From Actinomycetota bacterium (GTDB lineage: Bacteria > Actinomycetota > Actinomycetes > Nanopelagicales > Nanopelagicaceae), in the NCBI GenBank assembly GCA_027731885.1, contig JAQCAO010000051.1:1-9482 (forward strand): 9,482 nucleotides of DNA. The letters run 5' to 3'. Position numbers and translations under genes: made by a program. The notes under the pieces are model-generated. The model searched no databases and was not told where the DNA came from. It saw nothing but the letters and a program-made list of their open reading frames with translations. This document shows, in pieces, positions 5,268-9,482 of the stretch (positions are counted from its first letter, which is position 1; each line of letters opens with the position of its first letter).

Positions 5268-6464
5268 ATGAGCAGAGTTTCCGCACGAATCGCAGCGATC
5301 GCAGAATCGGCCACTTTGGCAGTTGATGCAAAAGCGAAAGCTTTAAAGGCAGCAGGGCGTCCAGTCATTGGTTTTGGCGCTGGCGAACCTGATTTTCCAA
5401 CGCCTGATTACATCGTCGAGGCTGCTGCTGCCGCAACAAAAGTAGTTGCCAATCATCGCTACACCCCTGCCGCTGGTTTGCCAGAAATGCGTGAAGCGGT
5501 TGTTGCAAAAACGAAGCGTGATTCAAATTATGTAATCACCGCCGATCAAGTACTCGTAACTAACGGTGGCAAGCAAGCGGTCTATCAAGCATTTGCAACG
5601 ATCATTGATCCAGGCGATGAAGTTCTCTTGCCTTCACCATATTGGACGACTTATCCAGAGTGCGTGCAACTTGCGGGCGGAAGGGCGGTTGAAGTATTTG
5701 CCGATGAAACTCAAAATTACTTGGTCACAGTGGAACAACTGGAAGCTGCGCGCACCCCGAAAACAAAAGCGCTTCTATTCTGCTCACCATCGAATCCAAC
5801 TGGTTCGGTTTATTCAGTTGAGCAAGTCAAAGCGATCGGCGAATGGGCGCTGAAAAATAATATTTGGGTTATTTCAGATGAGATCTACGAACACCTGCTT
5901 TATGACGGTGCGACTGCGCCGTCACTACCGGTACTTGTTCCAGGTTTGGCAGATACCTGCATAATCATCAACGGCGTTGCTAAGACCTATGCCATGACTG
6001 GTTGGCGCGTCGGCTGGATGATTGGTCCCAAGGATGCGATCAAGGCTGCCACAAATTTGCAATCGCACCTTTCATCAAATGTATCTAACGTTTCGCAGCG
6101 CGCTGCGATTGCAGCTCTCACCGGTGATTTATCTGCGGTCCACAAAATGGGCGTAGCATTTGATCGCCGGCGCAAGTTAATCGTTGGATTGTTAAATGAG
6201 ATTCCAGGATTTGTATGCCCCACACCAACTGGCGCTTTCTATGTTTATCCCTCAGTCAAAGGCGTTCTTGGAAAAACGATTCGCGGAAAGACTCCTAAAA
6301 CATCTGCTGAATTAGCCACTTTGATCTTAGAAGAGGTAGAAGTTGCAGCAGTTCCGGGTGAAGCATTTGGGCCTTCTGGTTACTTGCGTTTCTCGTATGC
6401 CACTAGCGATGAAGATATCGTTGAAGGTATTGGTCGTATAAAGAAATTACTTACTGAAGGTTAA
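5268..6464 (+). CDS. aspC: PLP-dependent aminotransferase, aspartate type (class I, subgroup Ib)
   Basis: This 398-residue fold-type I aminotransferase probably moves the amino group between aspartate and 2-oxoglutarate, giving oxaloacetate and glutamate. Visible landmarks are [12 protein letters not shown] (35-46), [14 protein letters not shown] (64-77), [11 protein letters not shown] (98-108), SPSNPTG with cofactor-contacting N176 (173-179), D204 in [10 protein letters not shown], Schiff-base K239 in [15 protein letters not shown], and the carboxylate-binding Arg R374 in LRFSYA. The pattern fits subgroup Ib enzymes, some of which also accept prephenate. Substrate range cannot be fixed from sequence. 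It is the only plus-strand gene, lies head-to-head with tRNA-Trp, and overlaps murB tail-to-tail by 14 bp. The same gene occurs next to tRNA-Trp-secE in many Actinobacteria. The aspC symbol is used loosely. Confidence 0.9.
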   Translation: MSRVSARIAAIAESATLAVDAKAKALKAAGRPVIGFGAGEPDFPTPDYIVEAAAAATKVVANHRYTPAAGLPEMREAVVAKTKRDSNYVITADQVLVTNGGKQAVYQAFATIIDPGDEVLLPSPYWTTYPECVQLAGGRAVEVFADETQNYLVTVEQLEAARTPKTKALLFCSPSNPTGSVYSVEQVKAIGEWALKNNIWVISDEIYEHLLYDGATAPSLPVLVPGLADTCIIINGVAKTYAMTGWRVGWMIGPKDAIKAATNLQSHLSSNVSNVSQRAAIAALTGDLSAVHKMGVAFDRRRKLIVGLLNEIPGFVCPTPTGAFYVYPSVKGVLGKTIRGKTPKTSAELATLILEEVEVAAVPGEAFGPSGYLRFSYATSDEDIVEGIGRIKKLLTEG

Positions 6465-7470
6465 GACCAATCAGATTTACTTCTAGTTCTAAGGTAATTC
6501 CGAACTTATCCTGAACTTGCTTCTGTGCACTTTTTGCCAGGCTCGCAATATCTTGAGCAGTTGCATTGGCAGCGTTAGTTAGCGCCAAGACATGTTTAGT
6601 TGATACCCGCGCTCCCCCAAATGAATCACCTTTCTTAATTCCAGAATTTTCGATCAACCAAGCAGCGCTAGTTTTAATCCGGCCATCTGCTTGTGGCCAG
6701 CGTGGAGCATCTACCGGAAGTTTGGCAGCCATTGCAGTATCAATTATTGGATTGGTGAAGAAAGAGCCAGCTGACCAAGAATCACGATCGCTGGGATTTA
6801 AAAGCATTCCTTTCGCAGCGCGCAGTTCAAGAACCGCTTTGCGAGTTGTCACAACCGGTGCTTTCTCGCCGATTCCGATCTCTAACTTCTTTGCTAATTC
6901 GGCATAAGTAATTGGGTTTGATTCAATGCCCATCCGAAGCTGGAACTGAACTTCAATTACAACGTAGCGACCTGGGTGGGCCTTGAAATAAGAGTTGCGA
7001 TAAGAAAATTGGCACTCTTCGTTTGTGAAAGTCTTTATCTCTTTCTTTTCACGATCGTAAGTCCGCACCCGTGTAATGAATTCACTAACTTCGTGGCCGT
7101 AGGCGCCAATATTTTGAATCGGAGATGCGCCAACGGTGCCAGGAATTCCGCTTAAAGTCTCGAGCCCCGCAAAACCGCGTGCAATAGTTGATTTAACAAA
7201 GTCATCCCAGTTTTCGCCAGCGCTGATTGAAAGCGTGGCACCGCTGCAGGCATCAATTTCAGCTTCCAGAGATTTGTTGGTAATTCGAATAACTGTGCCA
7301 TCAAAACCACTATCTGCCACCAAGATATTGGTGCCCCCACCAATGATCAGAATTGGGGAATTACCTGCTGCTTCAATGGCAGCAACGATCTCTTTCTCAT
7401 TGTGGGCATCGACGAATTTTTTGGCAGGGCCGCCAACGCGCAAGCTGGTGTAGTGACGAAGTTCGGCCAT
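6451..7470 (-). CDS. murB: UDP-N-acetylenolpyruvoylglucosamine reductase
   Basis: MurB is the cytoplasmic flavoenzyme that reduces UDP-GlcNAc-enolpyruvate with NADPH to UDP-MurNAc, the second committed step of peptidoglycan synthesis. The 339-residue protein starts [19 protein letters not shown]-binding motifs are [17 protein letters not shown] (42-58) and [21 protein letters not shown] (108-128). Active-site landmarks are R158 in SYRNSYFK, the proton-donor Ser S236 in AGSFFTNP, and the Glu in the C-terminal [12 protein letters not shown]. The YRNSYFK region fits type I MurB, the form found in E. coli and Actinobacteria. The start lies 9 bp after the glycosyltransferase-like gene, with a weak AGGT upstream, so it is likely the last gene of the rpmG cluster. 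No terminator is visible at its 3' end, which overlaps the convergent aminotransferase gene. Confidence 0.96.
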   Translation of the reverse strand: MAELRHYTSLRVGGPAKKFVDAHNEKEIVAAIEAAGNSPILIIGGGTNILVADSGFDGTVIRITNKSLEAEIDACSGATLSISAGENWDDFVKSTIARGFAGLETLSGIPGTVGASPIQNIGAYGHEVSEFITRVRTYDREKKEIKTFTNEECQFSYRNSYFKAHPGRYVVIEVQFQLRMGIESNPITYAELAKKLEIGIGEKAPVVTTRKAVLELRAAKGMLLNPSDRDSWSAGSFFTNPIIDTAMAAKLPVDAPRWPQADGRIKTSAAWLIENSGIKKGDSFGGARVSTKHVLALTNAANATAQDIASLAKSAQKQVQDKFGITLELEVNLIGLNLQ

Positions 7471-7479
7471 GAGTACAGG

Positions 7480-8367
7480 TTACCTGCGTGGGCTCAATAT
7501 TGTGTTTTTACCTCTGAAGCGCTCGAGGATCCGGTCATAATTCTTCTTTGATTGGATCTCGCGGAATTCTTCTTCGGTGTCGTAATAACCATGATGGCGC
7601 GCTTGTTCCAGCGGAAGATCCATTTGCAAGAGCCTTCCGTTGGCTTGACGCAGACGTAGTGAAAATTCAATATCCGCGTTGCGATAGTAAATTGCGCGAT
7701 TATTAAATCCCCCTGCATTTATTGCATCTGCAACGTTGATCGTCAGAAAGTAGCTAAATAGAACATCGACTTCACCGGCGCCTTTATCTTCCACGCTGCG
7801 CCATTCATCATCGGTGTTCACCAAGCCACCACGCCAGCCAATCGCGCTGTATTCACCTTTACTCAACTCAGCGCTAACGAGTGAGATTGCATCGCCTGTA
7901 AATCTGGTTGATGGATCCATTATTACTAGGAACTTAGAAGAAACGCTCTTCAGCAGAGCGTTAGCGTTCTCACCCCAGCCAAAGTTTTCAGTTACAGAGA
8001 ACAATTGAAATTGCAGATCAATTTCATCGATAAGTTCAGCTGGATCACCGTTGACCAGAGCGATTATCGGCGTATCTGTATGTGCCTTGATAGTTCGCAC
8101 CGTTTCGGATGCATCCGCTGTAAAACCATCAATAATCATTGTGATTGCGATATCACCATTAACTTTTAACGGTTTGATATCGCGCGTAGAAATGTAAGTT
8201 GGAAAGCGTTCTTTCTCGCGGAATTCAAAACCACCTGCAACATCAATTACTTCAAAGCCGAGTGCGGCGATTTGATCGCGAAGTAAATCAGCCTTCGCAA
8301 AATCCTTTGCTGCTCGCGCATCTAATCTCTCTTGCGCAAGCGATTCTTTGCTTTTATCAGTTGTCAT
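7480..8367 (-). CDS. CysRS-tail-like module fused to a glycosyltransferase family 2-like domain
   Basis: This 295-residue soluble protein has two parts. Residues about 9-52 (QERLDARAAKDFAKADLLRDQIAALGFEVIDVAGGFEFR) closely resemble the C-terminal end of cysteinyl-tRNA synthetase. Residues about 71-286 look like a GT-A glycosyltransferase of family 2: a first strand (AITMIIDGF), ENFGWGENANALLK (127-140), LVIMDPSTRF (147-156) where the DxD motif normally lies, GGFNNRAIYYRNADIEFSLRLRQANG (219-244) in place of GGFDE..ED..L..R, and the usual end SKKNYDRILERF. The DxD position reads DPS, and the expected ED pair reads AD, so catalysis may be altered or lost. No membrane segment is seen. The start overlaps hadB by ATGA and the end lies 9 bp before murB, which hints at an envelope role. 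The substrate is unknown. Confidence 0.7.
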   Translation of the reverse strand: MTTDKSKESLAQERLDARAAKDFAKADLLRDQIAALGFEVIDVAGGFEFREKERFPTYISTRDIKPLKVNGDIAITMIIDGFTADASETVRTIKAHTDTPIIALVNGDPAELIDEIDLQFQLFSVTENFGWGENANALLKSVSSKFLVIMDPSTRFTGDAISLVSAELSKGEYSAIGWRGGLVNTDDEWRSVEDKGAGEVDVLFSYFLTINVADAINAGGFNNRAIYYRNADIEFSLRLRQANGRLLQMDLPLEQARHHGYYDTEEEFREIQSKKNYDRILERFRGKNTILSPRR

Positions 8368-8762
8368 CTCTTAACTACAACAGCCTTTGCCATACCTAGC
8401 ACCTTGACGCCAGCTGAGGTCGCAACGAGATCTAATTTGATTCCTTCACCATTTACTTCAATCACGGTTGCGTTAATTGTTAGATCAACTTTTTCACCGG
8501 CTGGGACGATAACTGGCTTGATGAACCTAGCGCCAAACTCTCTAACGGTTGCAGGGCCACCTGACCAGTCGGTCACGTACTTACCTACTAGCGCCATGGT
8601 CAGCATTCCGTGGGCTATCACATTGGGAAGGCCCACAGAGAGCGCAAATTCTTCGTTCTGGTGAATCGGATTTTGATCACCGCTGGCATCGGCATATGCC
8701 TTGAGCATCGCGCGATCAAGGTAAATAATCTTCTCCGGAAGAGCTGTGCCGATTTCAATCAT
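8364..8762 (-). CDS. hadB: MaoC-type (R)-hydratase/dehydratase, HadB-like catalytic subunit
   Basis: This 132-residue single-hotdog protein resembles HadB, the catalytic half of the mycobacterial (3R)-hydroxyacyl-ACP dehydratase HadAB of type II fatty acid synthesis. The hydratase-2 motif is intact: D29 and H34 in ASGDQNPIH, then GLPNVIAHGMLTM. I use ATG 8762, where ATGA overlaps the stop of the hadA-like gene. It aligns with the usual family start (IGTALPEKIIYLDR), whereas a start at 8786 would add eight residues. The next gene also overlaps by ATGA. The rpmG-hadA-hadB-murB order is shared with mycobacteria. Whether the substrate here is a fatty acyl-ACP, an acyl-CoA or a polyketide-type chain cannot be told from sequence. 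Confidence 0.85.
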   Translation of the reverse strand: MIEIGTALPEKIIYLDRAMLKAYADASGDQNPIHQNEEFALSVGLPNVIAHGMLTMALVGKYVTDWSGGPATVREFGARFIKPVIVPAGEKVDLTINATVIEVNGEGIKLDLVATSAGVKVLGMAKAVVVKR

Positions 8763-9148
8763 GCGCGCACCACCAAGGTTGACCAAGATGAAACGACCAG
8801 CTGATCCCCGTTGTGTAAATCTGAGCGGACGCTGACGATTTCATTGCCAGCGGCTACGCGGTAGCTTTCAATGGTTGCAGAACAGCGCAGGTTATCTCCG
8901 GCTTTAACTTGCGAAAAGATTTCAAATTTTTGATCGCCGTGCACAAGACGCGACCAATCTAAACCGATTTCCGGCTTGGTCAGAATATTCTGGAATTGAT
9001 CGAGTGAGATACGAATTGTGAAAGTTGGTGATGCAATTGAGGTATCGGTTTCGCCGATTACGGCAGCGAAGGCGTCGATTTCAGATTGGCTAATTTGTAT
9101 GGAATCAGCACCAGCGAAGGTGCGCCCGACAGAATCGGGTGCGAGCAT
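8759..9148 (-). CDS. hadA: MaoC-like N-terminal hotdog protein, HadA-like subunit
   Basis: This 129-residue protein resembles HadA, the non-catalytic hotdog partner that forms a heterodimer with HadB and shapes the acyl-chain tunnel. Recognisable parts are the start LAPDSVGRTF, the acidic-helix segment SQSEIDAFAAVIGE, ASPTFTIRI, LVHGDQKFEIFSQVKAGDNL (68-87) and a final strand SSWSTLVVRA. It lacks the catalytic D-x4-H motif, as expected for this subunit. I use ATG 9148, which shares one base with the rpmG stop (TAATG). An upstream ATG at 9193 would add 15 residues lying wholly inside rpmG and not matching the family. Its stop overlaps hadB by ATGA, supporting joint, near-equimolar translation of the two subunits. 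Confidence 0.85.
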   Translation of the reverse strand: MLAPDSVGRTFAGADSIQISQSEIDAFAAVIGETDTSIASPTFTIRISLDQFQNILTKPEIGLDWSRLVHGDQKFEIFSQVKAGDNLRCSATIESYRVAAGNEIVSVRSDLHNGDQLVVSSWSTLVVRA

Positions 9149-9318
9149 TAGCGAGTTTCGCGGTGAAGAGTTGAAGACTTGCAACGTGGACAAAACTTCT
9201 TGAGTTCCATGCGGTCTGGATCGTTGCGGCGATTCTTCTTGGTGATGTAGTTGCGCTCTTTGCAGTCGACGCAGGCCATGGTGATCTTTGGACGAACGTC
9301 CGCGCTCTTACTTGCCAT
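9148..9318 (-). CDS. rpmG: 50S ribosomal protein L33
   Basis: L33 is a small zinc-ribbon protein near the E site of the large subunit. The 56-residue product begins [20 protein letters not shown] and carries [23 protein letters not shown] and the end STLHRETR. Two CxxC pairs (C16/C19 and C43/C46) are intact, so this is the zinc-binding (C+) form. AGAAGGAG stands 7 nt before the start, the clearest ribosome-binding site in this cluster. Its stop codon overlaps the next gene's start as TAATG. The tRNA-Met-rpmG-hadA order is standard in Actinobacteria. A longer frame spanning this region on the same strand is a different, non-coding frame. Confidence 0.96.
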   Translation of the reverse strand: MASKSADVRPKITMACVDCKERNYITKKNRRNDPDRMELKKFCPRCKSSTLHRETR

Positions 9319-9415
9319 GGTCTTGCTCCTTCTATCGAGTGTGTTGCCTGCTTGGTACGAGGGCTTAGGTTACCTGAGCGATCTCGTTGTGCGAAATTCA
9401 CGCTTGTTGAACTAG

Positions 9416-9482
9416 TAGCGGAGGCGGGATTTGAACCCACGACACAGCGATTATGAGCCGCTTGCTCTACCAAGCTGAGCTA
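9416..9482 (-). tRNA. tRNA-Met (anticodon CAT), 5' end outside the window
   Basis: The minus strand reads TAGCTCAG for the D arm, then an anticodon loop CTCATAA with anticodon CAT. The T arm is GTGGG-TTCAAAT-CCCGC, the 3' acceptor strand CTCCGCT and the discriminator A. About seven bases of the 5' acceptor strand lie beyond 9482. The 3' CCA is not encoded. An elongator tRNA-Met just before rpmG is the usual actinobacterial arrangement. A tRNA-Ile with modified CAU cannot be fully excluded from the partial sequence. Confidence 0.93.

Noticed and set aside
8759..9193. HadA-like protein starting at 9193
   Set aside because: The extra 15 residues are translated from within rpmG and do not match the family. 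The TAATG overlap at 9148 gives the expected start.
3461..9339. The 10-mer ttctatcgag occurs near the starts of both rplA (3461) and rpmG (9330) as a possible shared operator
   Set aside because: At rplA it is half of a hairpin. At rpmG there is no pairing partner and flanks differ. Two copies in 9.5 kb are too few to support a site.
9105..9473. A 122-codon minus-strand open frame covering rpmG and the tRNA end
   Set aside because: It is a different frame from L33, has an Arg/Ser/Thr-rich composition without a recognisable fold, and starts inside tRNA-Met. The L33 frame with two CxxC pairs is the real gene.

Overview
The window looks like an ordinary housekeeping stretch of an actinobacterial chromosome. 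The gene order tRNA-Met, rpmG, two hotdog-fold dehydratase subunits (hadA/hadB-like), murB, an aspartate-type aminotransferase, tRNA-Trp, secE, nusG, rplK, rplA, rplJ, rplL is the classic actinobacterial neighbourhood seen in mycobacteria and streptomycetes. The base composition is far less GC-rich than in those genera. Together with tight spacing, overlapping genes and likely leaderless genes, this suggests a streamlined low-GC actinobacterium, perhaps the freshwater acI lineage (Nanopelagicales). That placement is inference.

All genes except the aminotransferase are on the minus strand. Read in minus-strand order, the window opens with the 3' part of an elongator tRNA-Met (9416-9482). Next comes a compact cluster rpmG > hadA-like > hadB-like > glycosyltransferase-like gene > murB (9318 down to 6451). 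Its first four genes are joined by 1- or 4-nt stop/start overlaps, so they are probably one translationally coupled transcript. The plus-strand aminotransferase (5268-6464) converges on murB with a 14-bp overlap. Then follow tRNA-Trp, secE, nusG, rplK and rplA, covering transcription elongation, protein export and the L11/L1 stalk proteins. This run ends in a strong intrinsic terminator at 2657-2725.

A CPA2-type cation/proton antiporter gene (1421-2560) sits between the rplKA and rplJL units. rplJ and rplL (1225 down to 182) follow, preceded by an L10-leader-type RNA with an intrinsic attenuator. A terminator-like hairpin and a second hairpin lie after rplL. In relatives rpoB comes next, and it would begin beyond base 1.

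No mobile element, CRISPR array, phage or defence module is visible, and I found no novel multi-gene system. The most interesting signals are in the RNA and in one gene. The terminators after rplL and rplA share an identical 23-nt apical core despite unrelated outer stems, and its loop sequence recurs in the structured rplK-rplA spacer. The gene between hadB and murB appears to fuse a cysteinyl-tRNA-synthetase-like tail to a degenerate family-2 glycosyltransferase domain.
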